From Anthostomella pinea (Eukaryota; Ascomycota; Sordariomycetes; Xylariales; Xylariaceae), in NCBI GenBank assembly GCA_963556695.1, contig CAUWAG010000020.1:5828001-5892000 (forward strand): a stretch of 64,000 nt of DNA, read 5' to 3'. Position 1 is the stretch's first letter. Every line of letters begins with the position of its first letter. Of this stretch, positions 32,939 to 44,290 are shown piece by piece. The translations under genes were made by a program, and so were the position numbers. The notes beneath the pieces were generated by a model. The model was given only the letters and a program-made list of their open reading frames with translations, searched no databases and was not told the DNA's origin.

Positions 32939-35837
32939 ATGGCACCCCATTCAACAGCTTCCGATGCAGATTCTCGCAGCTCGCGATCGCGTCCGTCCAC
33001 CGCAGTTACCAGCGCTCCCACATCGCCACCCGAGGACAAAAAGCCCGACAACGACGGCGACATGGCAACCACTTCGACTTTCAGTGATCAGCAGATGCTC
33101 ACAGAGGAGAAGAAGGCAAGAGCCGAGAACACCCGAAATGAAGCCAAACGCCTCGCCCAAGCACGTAACAAGCGCAAGAAGGTGCAACTTTCGCCTGAGG
33201 AGAGAGCTCGCAAGGCTAAGGAACTGGACGAGCTCCTTCACAAGAGTAAAGTCTTCAGTGACATCCTGACCCAGAAGACGAAAGCACTTGGTAGAGTTGG
33301 TCGTGATTTCGACAACCAGGCCTTGGTGGATGCCGGCCTCGAATTGAAGCAGCAGCCCAAAATCATGATCAATGGCACCATGCGGGACTACCAATTGGAG
33401 GGTCTCACATGGATGTACGAGATATGTTTGCAGGGCCTCAGTGGTATCTTGGCCGATGAGATGGGCTTGGGTCAGTTTACCAACCTCTGCACCTGCTCGC
33501 GTCCTGACTAACGTGACCTGCAGGCAAAACCATCCAGGTCATTTCCTTGGTTGCCTTGCTTCGCGAACAAGAACAGTACTATGGGCCACACCTCATCATG
33601 GCTCCTCTTAGCACATTATCGAATTGGCAGGATGAATTCAAGAAGTGGACCCCATCGATACCCTTCGTGCTTTACCATGGCACACCGCCGGAGAGACAAC
33701 AAATCTTTCGTGATAAGATCATGAGAAACTATCAGAAGGGTCGTCCCAGTCAGCGGTTCCCCGTGGTTGTTACCAGCTACGAGATGGTTCTGAGAGACCA
33801 TGCAGCGCTCTCCAAGATCGACTGGGCCTTCATTGTTGTCGTAAGTATTGTACTGCTGCGCCAGACCTTCAGGTGTTAACGTTATATAGGATGAGGGACA
33901 TCGCATGAAGAATGCGGACGCGAAACTCTTCCGGGAGCTTCAGCAATTCAAGTCGGCAACTCGCCTTTTGATCACCGGAACACCACTTCAAAACAACCTC
34001 AAGGAGTTGTGGTCCCTGCTTCACTTCCTCATGCCCGAAACGTTTCTCGACTGGGAAGCTTTCGAGGTTTGGTTCGACTTCAGCGACCTTCAGGATGAGG
34101 AGGGGACGCATCAGTTCATTGAGGACAAAAGTAATCAGGACCTTGTGGCCAAGATTCACAAAGTCCTTCAGCCACTGTTGCTACGCAGAATAAAGGCAGA
34201 TGTCGCCAATTATCTGCCAAAGAAGCGTGAATACGTCCTATATGCACCAATGACGAAGGAGCAGACGGACCTGTATCATGTTATTAGTGACAAAAAGACG
34301 GACACGAGGGCTTACCTCGAGAACAAGGCCGTTGAACGATTGACTGGAGCCACCAACAGCCCCAATGGGTCCCTCCGTTCCAGTCGTCAGTCGTCACGTG
34401 CTCCTAGCGCACAGCTGACTGGAGCGGCATCACCAGCGAAGAGCGCGTTTGCCCTGATGATGGGCAAAAATGGAAGCTCTCGGTCGAAGACGGTCTCCAA
34501 GACAGCCTCCCCCAAGACGCCGACCAGAAGTACGAAGAGAAAGGTGTCCCCCACAAGTGAGGCCTCAGCTTCTAAAAGCAACAAGTCAAGCCGGCAGTCG
34601 ACGCCAGCCACGAGTACGAGTACCAGGAGCCGCGGGCGACCTAGAAAGAGCCTTGCTTCCTACAAGGTACCGGACGATAGTGATGACGATGATCTCGACG
34701 ACGAAGAGTTTGAAGCAAAGTTGGCGAAAGAGCTCGAAGCAAATCGATACGACTCTGATGAGCTGAACCAAGACCCCGAGGATGTCGAGCGGGCTGCGTC
34801 GCTTGACCTTGCCAGTAAGTCCATTAACACCATCCATATCATATCAATAATATAACCCAGTGCTGATCTGACTCGTATCAGAAATGCAAATCGCCGAGAA
34901 GAAGCTCGGCAATCCCTTGATGCAGCTGAGACTCGTTTGTAATAGCCCACACAATTTTTACAATCCGTGGACTTACAGCGAAACTGAACCTGTCAACGAG
35001 AGTATCGTGACGGCCTCTGGCAAGATGCTTCTGCTGGACCGCTTACTCCCAGAATTATTCCGGCGTGGTCACAAGGTCTTGATATTTACTCAGTTCACGA
35101 CTCAACTTGACATATTACACGACTACTGTGCCGAATTACGAGGGTGGAACGTCTGTCGCATCGATGGAAGCGTTGCCCAAGACGACAGACGGCAGCAGAT
35201 TAAGGAATTCAACGAGAATCCAGACTTCAAGATTTTCTTGCTGTCGACGCGAGCCGGAGGGCAGGGTATCAATCTTGCCAGTGCAGACACTGTGGTTCTC
35301 TTCGATTCGTAAGTACCATCCTGACTGGCATACCATCGTTTTCTAACATGTGCTTTCAGCGATTGGAATCCACAACAGGACCTCCAGGCGCAGGATAGAT
35401 GCCACCGAATTGGCCAAACGCGACCCGTCGTAGTCTATCGGCTTGCCACCAAAGGCACGGTAGAAGAATCACTGCTGATGAGCGCGGATGCGAAGCGCAG
35501 ACTGGAAAAGCTCGTCATCAAGAAAGGAGGCTTCAAGACGATGGGACAGAAGCTCGACAATGGCGAGGATATGGACAAGGAAACTCTTCAGGCCCTGTTG
35601 TTGAAGGATGGGGAAGTGTACAAACACACTGGGGGAGACCAGATCTTTAGCGACGAAGATCTGGATGTTCTATGCGACAGGTACGATACTTTCCCTCGCC
35701 ACGCCTGGAACACCCCACTAACATCACTTTGCAGGAGTGATGAGGCGTTCGAACGCGCCGCTCGTGGCGCCGGCAACGCTGCTGGTTTCCAGGTTGTCGA
35801 AACTGCCGCCAACGGCATCACTCAGATGACCGGGTGA
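32939..35837 (+). CDS. MUS-30: SNF2-family chromatin remodeller of the LSH/DDM1 (MUS-30) type
   Basis: Six exons: 32939-33470, 33524-33840, 33890-34814, 34882-35308, 35360-35680, 35735-35837. Introns are 49-67 nt; 874 aa. Lobe 1 has ADEMGLGKT (about residues 172-180), DEGHRMKN (284) and ITGTPLQNN. Lobe 2 has [39 protein letters not shown] and QDRCHRIGQ. Between the lobes is an insert of about 150 residues: a basic Ser/Thr/Lys-rich part, then an acidic Asp/Glu run. No bromo-, chromo- or SANT domain is present, which fits LSH/DDM1/Irc5 rather than ISWI or CHD. Neurospora MUS-30 is the fungal member tied to genome stability. The start ATG has purine at -3. Confidence 0.92.
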
Positions 35838-36938
35838 TAATCCTGTTCTGGCGCGTTGGATTTTGGATTGTACAATACCTGGATTGCATACGGTTGGCTT
35901 GAAGCATGCTTGATATACCTCGAACGTGTACCGGCAAGCACTTGCGAGGTCTTGCATGATGGACACATGTGTATAAATGTGGTTTATAGAGCTTTGGCAA
36001 GGAGATGAGAGGAAGAGACCAGGAGACAGGTCGGCGTTCAGGCCATTCGGATGCTGATTCAATAGTGTGTTCATAGTCAACTTCAAGGAAGCTTGCCTCT
36101 TTGGGTTCGCAATAGCCGAACGCTACCTTGTCGTATACGAATGATCATCTCATTATTGTTGGTTCGAGTGAACATTCACCCAAGCTCCATAGAAACGAGC
36201 ATGTGATAAGAATACTTCCTACTTGGGGAGTTGAAACATTTATGCATTTGGATACCATGGAACAGCTAAGACGACGGGGGGTTCGTGCAAGGCTTATAGG
36301 GCAAAACAGAACGAAAAATTCTCGCCAAATGAGGCTGACCCGATCTCAGCTGATGGGGTGTGAATTGGCTCAGTTACTTCGAAACAGGGGAGGCGCATTA
36401 AAGATGTAGGTTTAGTCTGAACTCTTTTTGCATACCTGTATTAGGTGTAGGGTTCAACTCTGACTTGGAGCGCTTTTTTTTTTCTTTTTTTCTTCCAAAC
36501 TTTTTACCCCTTTTATATAGGTTACGAACTACTAGTCGTGGTGTATATGCTGTGAACAGCAAGTCTGCTGTTACTTCTAGAGCATTACTAGGAGGAACAA
36601 GGATAATAGTACCTGTTTTCCCGATTAAGTTCACCCTCAGTGCACAGAAGGTAGCCTTGCTTGGTTCGAATTGGTCAGTCATCTGCCTCAAAGGGGTTTG
36701 TGACATCGAGTTGATAGAACTGTCGAGTACAGGTGAACTCATTGTAACCACATAGTTCAAGCCGTCATTACGCAAGTGGCGGTGACAGTGGACGCCATTT
36801 GATATCATGCCTCCCTTTCCATGCCGAAGTTCGTCCATATACTATATACCCTCATCACCATGAGATCTCACAGCTTCCCTCAAGCATGCTTGCCAGCAAG
36901 TCTCCATCCATAACCACCAGCACAACCTACACCGGCCC
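35838..36938. other. Intergenic region with a long T tract
   Basis: About 1.1 kb with no intact gene. A nearly pure T tract lies at about 36473-36490. ORFs of about 95-146 codons cross 36398-36838 on both strands without family features; a decayed repeat cannot be excluded. Confidence 0.4.
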
Positions 36939-37817
36939 TCAAAACTCCATCTCATCATCACTATCCCCGCCCCCGCCCCCACCCTCCCTCTCCTCCTCCT
37001 CCTCCTCACGCCTGCTCGCCTCCACGCTCGCCCCCAGCTTCCGCACCCCATCCACGATGCCCAGCACGAAACCCCTGCTCTCGGCCAGCTCCATGGCGCC
37101 CACACCGCGCAGGTTGAGCACGCCGCCGCCGCCCTCGAGGTGCCGCGTGCTGCCGCGCATCTTGGCGGCGCGCACCTCCTGCAGGTCGCGCAGCAGCGCG
37201 CGCGCGTCGGCCGCGCCGGGGATGTCGTCCGCCGCGTGCGCGAGCAGCGTCTCGGCCATCTCGAGCCAGTGGTACGGCAGGTAGCCCGAGGGCGCCCCCT
37301 GCGTGCAGGACGGAAGGAACGGGGGCGCTAGCACGACGTCGGCGGGATTCGTTGAGTGTTGTGTGTAGGAGTGCGCGGCGCCGTACCCGTCCGACCGCAT
37401 CGGCGGCGGCGGCGGCGGGCTGAAGGCTTCGGGGTCGATATTGGTTTCTTGGTTCACGAGGTCTTGCAGCGAGGCCGGGAGCAGCCACGGCGGCGGGACG
37501 ATGTTGGCGCGGCGTTGCTTCTTGAGGAGGAGCGCGAGCCAGAGGGGGAGTTCGGCACGGTGCGGTGGGCGGAGAGCTGGCGTTTTGCCCTGCGGGTACG
37601 AGATGTTTTAGTCCTTGGATTCTGAAAGGGAGTGCACGGAGTATGGGCGCGAGCGCATCGCATGGTGTCGCATGGCGGGGTGGTGGGGTAAGGGTCTCCT
37701 TACACTGAGGAGTGTTATGGACTCGAGCCGTTGCCGCGGGACGATTGTGACCATTTCCATTTCGCAGAGGAAGGCTACCTCGGTCGGCACCAGGCCTGTC
37801 GGTAGTGGGAGAGCCAT
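36939..37817 (-). CDS. PSF2: GINS complex subunit Psf2
   Basis: Two exons: 37817-37704 and 37589-36939, with a 114-nt intron; 254 aa. The ATG at 37817 gives the family N-terminus [20 protein letters not shown] followed by [15 protein letters not shown]. The second exon supplies [20 protein letters not shown], then [10 protein letters not shown] and, later, [19 protein letters not shown]. The C-terminal 40 residues are Glu- and Gly-rich, an extension common in fungi. A Pro run (PPPPPP) sits in the loop before the helical half. Psf2 is part of the Sld5-Psf1-Psf2-Psf3 ring that activates the MCM helicase with Cdc45. The open frame upstream of 37817 is probably 5' leader. Confidence 0.92.
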
Positions 37818-38458
37818 TGGTGGTTCAATTGACGGATCTGGGGATCTGAGTGTGGAATTGGAGCTGTCGAGGAGACGCGAAGAGCTGGCCGTGGCGCGAC
37901 TGCGGTCCGGAGTGGAAGGGTGCTGTGGCTGTGCCAAGTGTGGCTTTACCGGCGTCCCCCCTATTCCACCACTCGCCGCGGGCGTCGCAATTGTCACTGT
38001 CACCACTCATTTTAACGTAGCCTCACAATTGACTGAGACTGAGTTCAATACCAAAATATCAACTGCTAGTAGCCATACTCTGTAGTCAATTTCAACAGGA
38101 AGTACCGTGTCTCAGTTCAAGTTGTTTGAAATCCAGACTCGAGACTCGAGAGAAACTTCCGTTGTATTGCCTCCCGGTTGGGGACACATTGAAAGTATGT
38201 TGCCGAAAACTAACTGACCTAGTCTGTTCTAGGTCTCAGTCCGTGAATCTACTCTATTTTTGAAGATCCCTATAAAGTCGGTTTAGAACACACGATCACG
38301 GCCCAGAGTCGTGTCCTCTGTGCTGATTACCACCCGAAAATCTTAGCTTAATGACACTCCCTTAGACCTGTGTCCTCAGAGTCTATGGAATGCAGTCTTT
38401 AAACGGCACAAGTTCGCGAGAACTTCCATTAACCTACCCAACTTCCCGTCCCTAATAG
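37818..38458. other. Intergenic region left of a doubtful small gene
   Basis: About 640 bp; the first 200 bp continue the Psf2 frame upstream but lack family sequence and are taken as leader. No further gene recognised. Confidence 0.35.
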
Positions 38459-38480
38459 GTGCAACAAGCGAGGCGCTCTA

Positions 38481-38906
38481 TCAAGATCTGCGACACGCCT
38501 TGGCAGTACCAGCAAAATCTCCCGGAGAGTATCGAGAAAGGCTCTCGCAGGTTCCGTAGACTGCTACACCGAACCGGTTGTTCACGACACCATCTTCATT
38601 GCAGACCGGCGGACCACCGAGGGCCAAACACTGTTGCTGCAATGTTACAATCCATCTGGCATCCCACGCGGCGAGTGCCCCGGCTGCGGCCTGCTCCTGG
38701 CGCTCGAGCATCCCTGGTATAGTTTCAGGGCACATTACACGCAAGCATGGGCTGCCCACCTTGACTTGACTAATGTGGGATACGATATCACCTTTCCGAT
38801 GAACTATGGGCGCACGGAGGAGGTCACGGACGACCGAGGTGTTTTCAATGTTGACAAGGCGGGCAGGCTGACTAACCTGGGTTGCCTAGTGCGAAGTCGA
38901 CATTAG
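38481..38906. other. Coding-like stretch on both strands; gene uncertain
   Basis: On the minus strand 38759-38481 reads a Cys-containing sequence with YGTCESLSRYSPGDFAGTAK, the look of a small secreted fungal protein's C-terminus, but it has no signal peptide and no ATG before 38735. On the plus strand an overlapping frame runs to 38906 and also looks protein-like (NVGYDITFPMNYGRTEEV). I cannot decide which strand, if any, is coding; both could be remnants. No family recognised. Confidence 0.3.
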
Positions 38907-39137
38907 ACCCAGATGAGTACAAACTGCTTGGGCGTGCGTGAAGAAACTACTCACAAGAACAGTTGTCACATATACACTAATATGAGCAAAAGAGGAGTCG
39001 TCCTCTACTCTATTCTCTATTTAGAATGAAGCTGGGGAGATTGCCTCAAACGGGGGACCTACGTGGGATCATTCCCCTGTGCATGGCGTGTGTATACCTT
39101 GCGCCGACAGTCCCTCCAGATCCCTTCTCAACTCCCC

Positions 39138-40232
39138 TTAGGTGAAGATGCGGAAAGACGACGAAATGCTCGAAGGGCTGTTGAAGCGCAAGTTCATGTT
39201 CAGGTCCGAGATCTGCTTGAGCTCATCCTCGCTGAGGTCGAAGGTGCAGCACTCCAGGTTCTGCTTCAGCCGGTCGACGCTGTTCGACTTGGGGATGACG
39301 ATGACGTTCCGCTGGGTGCACCAGCGCAATAGGACCTGACTGGGTGATTTGCCGTGCTTCGCAGCGATGCTCTTCACTGCGTCGACCACAAACAACGGCT
39401 TGACCTCCTTGGCTTGGGGGTTGTCCAGTTCTAAGAAAGACTGCGGGCCGAAAGTCGAGTAGCCGGTGACGGCGATGTTGTTTTCTTGGGCCATCTTGAC
39501 GAGCTCGGGTTGTGTCAGGTAGGGGTGGTGCTCGATCTGGAGAACGGAGGGCTGGATCTTCGCGTATGACAGGAGGTCGTAGAGCAGCTGGGTATGGAAG
39601 TTGGAGACGCCGATGCTCTTGATGAAGCCCTTCGGGTTGTCCTTGGTCTGCACCATGTCCTCGAGCGCCTTCCATGTCTCGGAGATGGGCACCTTGGCCA
39701 GAGGGGTGGGCTTCGTCTGCTCTTTGTCGGTCCAGAAGCAGGGATAGCGCATCTTGTCGAAGGGGATGAACTCGAGGGAGATGGGGAAGTGGATGAGGAA
39801 CAGGTCAAGATAGTCCAGACCCCAGGCCTCGTTCTCGAGCTTGGCCATCTCGAATGCGTGCTCGCGCGCGTGGTAGTTGTTCCACAGCTTGGAGGTGATG
39901 AACATGTCCTCACGCTTGACAATGCCCTCCTTGATGGCGCGGCGGACGCCCTCGCCCGCCTCGGCGCTGTTCGTGTAGTCCCATGCACCGTCGATGTGTC
40001 TGTAGCCGAGCTTGATGGCGTTGTACACTTGAATTCTCCTGATCAGTACCCAACTACTGACGAATTACTGGGATGCATACCTTGGTCGGCGCACGTCTCG
40101 CGGGGCACCTTCCAGATACCGAAGCCGACGAGTGGCATGTCCTACACCTGTTAGCATGTCGATACCGTAAGTGCTAAATGAATTCCATACATAGCCAGAG
40201 GCCAACTTCAGGGTGGGTGCTTTGGTAGCCAT
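39138..40232 (-). CDS. XYL1: NAD(P)H-dependent D-xylose reductase (aldo-keto reductase)
   Basis: Three exons: 40232-40191, 40141-40081, 40027-39138. Introns are 49 and 53 nt; 330 aa. The N-terminus [20 protein letters not shown] forms the barrel cap. The catalytic tetrad is visible: Asp and Tyr in [10 protein letters not shown], Lys in ITSKLWN, His in FLIHFP. The cofactor loop is [14 protein letters not shown] near residue 278, as in xylose reductases. The enzyme reduces D-xylose to xylitol in the cytosol as the first step of pentose use, and it also accepts arabinose. It is normally induced by xylose through XlnR-type control, but I did not find a clear binding site in the short upstream region. 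Length and order of motifs are normal. Confidence 0.93.
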
Positions 40233-40720
40233 GATTCCTGTCGTGTATGGGACAATCTGTCGAGTTTGTTATTTGCGGAGCCGACGTTGGTTTGGAAATT
40301 TCTGCTGGAAGTTCTGTTTACCTTATGATGGTCAAGTGGGATGAGATGGGTTGATGAGAGGGGTTGGAGGGGCAATGAAGTCGAATCGACTCATGACGTT
40401 GGCGTCGCGATCCCCAGATGGAGTCGCTGTGGGGGTCTGTGGGGTAGTGGTGACGCCAGTGGACGTTATTCCAATTATCGAAATAGAGGGGGCGTCGAAC
40501 TGGCAAACTGGCTGCTTCCAATTGCAACGAAAGACCGAGGTGGCTCTGGATCCTCATACAAAGCCAAATGATAAGAATCCCCCGAGTTGAAGTGTTTGGG
40601 AGTGAGCATTGGCTTGCGGCCTGTTGTACCAAACAGACAAACCCGATCTCAATTTCTGCCATATCAATCATGTTAATGGAACGAAAGGTTGGTGATAAGG
40701 CTGGGAATGTGGCTCGTACT
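40233..40720. other. Promoter region of the xylose reductase gene and intergenic DNA
   Basis: About 490 bp with no gene. It must contain the XYL1 promoter. Confidence 0.4.
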
Positions 40721-41113
40721 TCATGTTATATCTCTCCTGGCTGAAAGCCCCTCTTGCGTGCCACCATTCAACGAGACCTCTTCGGGCCATCTCGTCATTG
40801 AATCGACCTCAATAACACGTTCACCATGCAGCGTCAGCGGCCGAGCCTCTTTCAGCTCTATCGCCTCCGGCGGGACAACGCATCGGTACACTCCATGCTG
40901 CACGGTGCCCATGAGCTCAACCCATTTCTTCATAGCCTTCAGGTCGCCGCCCTCGCCATAGATGAGCCCCGGCGTGGTGTTGACCAGGAGCATCAGGAAT
41001 GGGACATCGTGTTTTCGCGCGGATTTCTTTACTTCCAAGATGGCCCTGGCGATTCTCGAATTACGTTTGTGGAGGGACCCGCATTTGAACAAGGTGTGGT
41101 AAATGCCTGCCAT
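40721..41113 (-). CDS. Hypothetical protein, 130 aa
   Basis: The frame is open from 41194, but the first ATG is at 41113. The translation is charged and mixed alpha/beta in look (RIARAILEVKKSARKHD, then PFLMLLVNTTPGLIYGEGG, then MKKWVELM). No family, signal peptide or membrane segment recognised. It could be the end of a longer gene with upstream exons, because the coding look extends left of the ATG. Confidence 0.4.
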   Translation of the reverse strand: MAGIYHTLFKCGSLHKRNSRIARAILEVKKSARKHDVPFLMLLVNTTPGLIYGEGGDLKAMKKWVELMGTVQHGVYRCVVPPEAIELKEARPLTLHGERVIEVDSMTRWPEEVSLNGGTQEGLSARRDIT

Positions 41114-41827
41114 GAGTAGATCGAGGACGCTCTTTGGCTTTGGGGCTTTGAGACTTCGTGCGGTGGTGGTGGTGTCAGTATAACTAGTGCGCAATTGACA
41201 TGTGATGGAAGCAAGAGTGCTCGTTGATTTGCGGGGTTTCGGGGGTTATACTGCCGAATGTGAGTATTAGTTGAGATTGAACTGCGCAAGAAACGAGATC
41301 AGCTCACTTCAAGGTCGTACCTGCTATTATATATGCAGGTACAAGTTGCACGTTCGTTGCCTAAATCAGACGTCTGCATGTCATGGGTACCTAGCCTGTG
41401 GGCACCTGAAACTTCACGAGTGCCCAACAGGCAACACACCAATATGCGGACCAAGCCATTGGGATTTGTAGATCCTCCGAAAATAAGGCTGGCCTTTGGC
41501 CTCACTACTGTGAGATGGTCTCACCGAGTTCTGTTAGTTAGGCTACAACAGAGCGAAAATATTTTGGCGCCCAGAGCTGGAGGCAAGTTCATTGTCTGCG
41601 CTGCCACTGCAGTACGATATCGAAGTCTAGGAACGAAAACGATCCTTCACAAAGACACTCCTGAAGCCTGGCTGAGATTTCCTCGCAATGTGCACCACCT
41701 CATTCGTCGTGCTTTTCTTGCCATAGGTATATCCGCTGTACGAGAGTCAAGGATTAGCAGACTGCCTCTCTAGACCATGAAAGGCGGCTCCGATAGCGCT
41801 GACCCATGAAGACAGCTACGCGATAGC
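41114..41827. other. Intergenic region
   Basis: About 710 bp; a plus-strand ORF (41333-41773) has no features. Nothing else seen. Confidence 0.35.
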
Positions 41828-42325
41828 CTACCCTGGGGCACAGTGTGATGAGCATTGCAGGATCACACACTGGTGCATTCTATACCACTCATCGACCCCA
41901 GCAGGGGAACAGTCCAACTTCATCCCCAGATACTCACTCGTCGGCACGACGAGGCGCGCACACTTCTCCAGCTCTTCGGGCCAGAGCTCAATGGTGGGCG
42001 CTGTACACCGCGAGCAATGAACACAGAGCAGCGCAAAAGAGCGGCCATACCGACGGTCAATGTACTTGAAGACGTAGTCGCGGAAGTCAAACGTACTCCC
42101 GAGATCAAAGATGATTTCTGGAAACTTCGACGAGCTAGAGTCGAGCAAGGCTAGCTTCCTGATCTGTGTGAAGAGGTCGTCGAAATCTAGGCATGCATCG
42201 TCGTGCCGGAAGACCAGAACCATGCCCTTGTACTCGGGCTCGACCAGGAAAGCAATGGCCCTGGCTTGCTTGCGCTCTATTCTGAAGTAGTCCCTGTTGA
42301 GGATGTCCCAAACCATGCTTGCCAT
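41828..42325 (-). CDS. Hypothetical protein, 165 aa
   Basis: Single exon from the ATG at 42325. It has a soluble, Cys-containing sequence (LLCVHCSRCTAPT near residue 98) and plausible secondary-structure patterns (FDDLFTQIRKLALLD, RDYVFKYIDRRYG). No family recognised. Four cysteines lie in the C-terminal 70 residues. It may have further exons upstream. Confidence 0.45.
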   Translation of the reverse strand: MASMVWDILNRDYFRIERKQARAIAFLVEPEYKGMVLVFRHDDACLDFDDLFTQIRKLALLDSSSSKFPEIIFDLGSTFDFRDYVFKYIDRRYGRSFALLCVHCSRCTAPTIELWPEELEKCARLVVPTSEYLGMKLDCSPAGVDEWYRMHQCVILQCSSHCAPG

Positions 42326-42965
42326 TCGAGGTTGTAGATCTGAGAGTGAGCTGTCAACGTCTTCTTCTTCATGGCTTCTTAACCCGGTTCTGCTGTCGAG
42401 TCGCTGTGCTGGCCTTGCCGTACTTGAAGATGCTCAACTCTGAGCCAAAGCGATCGAGTTGCCCTCCCATCTTATGAGGTTTGAGCTCACTGAGCCCTTT
42501 GTGCTTCGTGTTGGTCGTTGGTAGTTGGCAGTTGGTACTTGCAGAAAACGTCGATGTTTCCAAATGCGGCGAGAACGAGATCCCAGCCTGGTGTAATAAC
42601 CAACAACCCACAACCTCAAGAGTCCGGCAGGTAACACTCGTTGTCTGAAGGGTCGTCAGTGCACAACTTCGGAGGACCCCGTACGTCGCGAACTGGGCCC
42701 TGGCGTGCGAAGAAACGGAAAGGTCCATCTTTGCATGGAATGTAGAGCAAATGTTGGACTTATTTAAACATGAAGTGAGGCTAATCACAACGTGACATGA
42801 GGTATGAAAGGTACATGTAGTCCGTGATGGTCTGTGCGGAAGCTCAATCCCATCTAACCCCACCACACCAACCTTGAAGCCAGAGCTTGGAGAGCTTCCT
42901 TCAGATTGCAACACTGTCAGACTGTACAATGGCCAGTACACCATGATAATCCAACAAGCACGAAC
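42326..42965. promoter_or_regulatory. Divergent promoter region before SEH1
   Basis: About 640 bp between the unknown gene and SEH1; a long minus ORF (42369-43130) overlaps the SEH1 start and is taken as fortuitous. Confidence 0.35.
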
Positions 42966-44290
42966 ATGGCTCCTCCACTGAGCGAGTCCACCCCAAGCGA
43001 AGGAAGCAGCGCAATCGAGATCATCCAACACGGCCACAAGGACCTCGTCCAAGCGATCGCCTTCAACGCCTATGGAGACAGATGCGCGACCGGAGGTGTC
43101 GACGGCAAGATCCGCGTGTTCAACAGGCATAGAGATGGTATCTGGCGACTATGCGACAACTGGGCGGCACATGGAGGCGAGATATTAGAGGTGATGCCCC
43201 ATCAAATAACCCACCATACTGCGTGTACTTACCGCTTCTGCAGCTCCAATGGCTCCCACCCACCATCTACCCGAACCTCCTTGCCTCCCTCGGTATCGAA
43301 GGCAAATTCAAGCTATGGGCCGAAGACCCTTCTGCGGCGCCCGGAAAGCGATTCAGCTCGCGCGCGGGTAACGGCAGGGCGATTTCGGAGATTCGATCCG
43401 GTCGACATCCCTTCCGATCCTTCTCCGTCAAGCACGACGAAGTGTCGAGGTGTACCTACTTTGCGCTCCTCGCCGCCGATGGACACCTGTCCGTATACGA
43501 AAGCGAAGAGCCCGAGACCCTGACCGACTACACCAAGATCGATGACTTCCAGGCTTGCACCAAGCCGACCCGTGGGGACGAGACGTGCTTCAAGGTCCGC
43601 TTCGACCCGAATCCCGAACCGTGTTATACCGCTTTGAGGGCCGGCGTGCCGCAAGACGCCCTCAGTCTGGTGGTGTCTGGAATTCAGGCTGTGAAGATCT
43701 TCAGGACGCGGGATACCGTCGCGAGTTCTTTCGGTGCAGCAACGCGGGCACGAGAGTTCTACCTGGCTATCGAGATCACCGCGCATCAGCATCTAGTGCG
43801 CGATGTTGCCTGGGCGCCAGGCAACTACAGAGGGTACGACATGATTGCAACTGCGTGTCAAGATGGCTTTGTGAGGGTCTTTCGTATCGACACGCCATTC
43901 TCCAATGACGACGGCAAGACCTGGTCAGTGGCAGACGTCACGGGGAATGGCAAGACAGACGACCACACTATCGCCTCCAAAGGCATCCACGCTCGGCGGC
44001 AGTCGCAAGCGCCATCTGGTATACGAGCCGAGATAGACAAATCTGGAACCCACGGCGAGAGGACCTCGGCAGGCCAGCCCGGTCAAGTCGAGCACACAGT
44101 CATCGAGCTGTCAAAGCTTGACTGCCATAGATCTCCTGTCTGGAGGGTCGGCTTTGATGACGACGGCCAAATCTTGGGCAGTGTTGGAGACGAAGGGAAG
44201 CTCATGTGCTACCGCCAGACTCCCAGTGGATCGTGGGCGAAGAGCTCCGAGCTTGGCATGATGAAGACAAAGATGACTGCCCCCGTATGA
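42966..44290 (+). CDS. SEH1: Nucleoporin Seh1 (WD40 protein)
   Basis: Two exons: 42966-43190 and 43244-44290, with a 53-nt intron; 423 aa. WD40 blades are visible: HKDLVQAIAFNAYGDRCATG, then KIRVFNRHRDG, ILELQWLPPTIYPNLLAS, FKLWAED, DVAWAPGNYRGYDMIATA, VRVFRID and VWRVGFDDDGQILGSVG. The spacing, with a long loop between blades 2 and 3 and a poly-charged insert near residue 325, fits Seh1 rather than Sec13. Seh1 belongs to the Y-shaped (Nup84) complex of the nuclear pore and to the SEA/GATOR complex that controls TORC1 at the vacuole. The 5' exon join restores the second blade exactly. Confidence 0.92.

Noticed and set aside
39594..40154. 186-codon plus-strand ORF over the xylose reductase gene
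   Set aside because: Antisense shadow; the minus strand has the whole aldo-keto reductase catalytic set.
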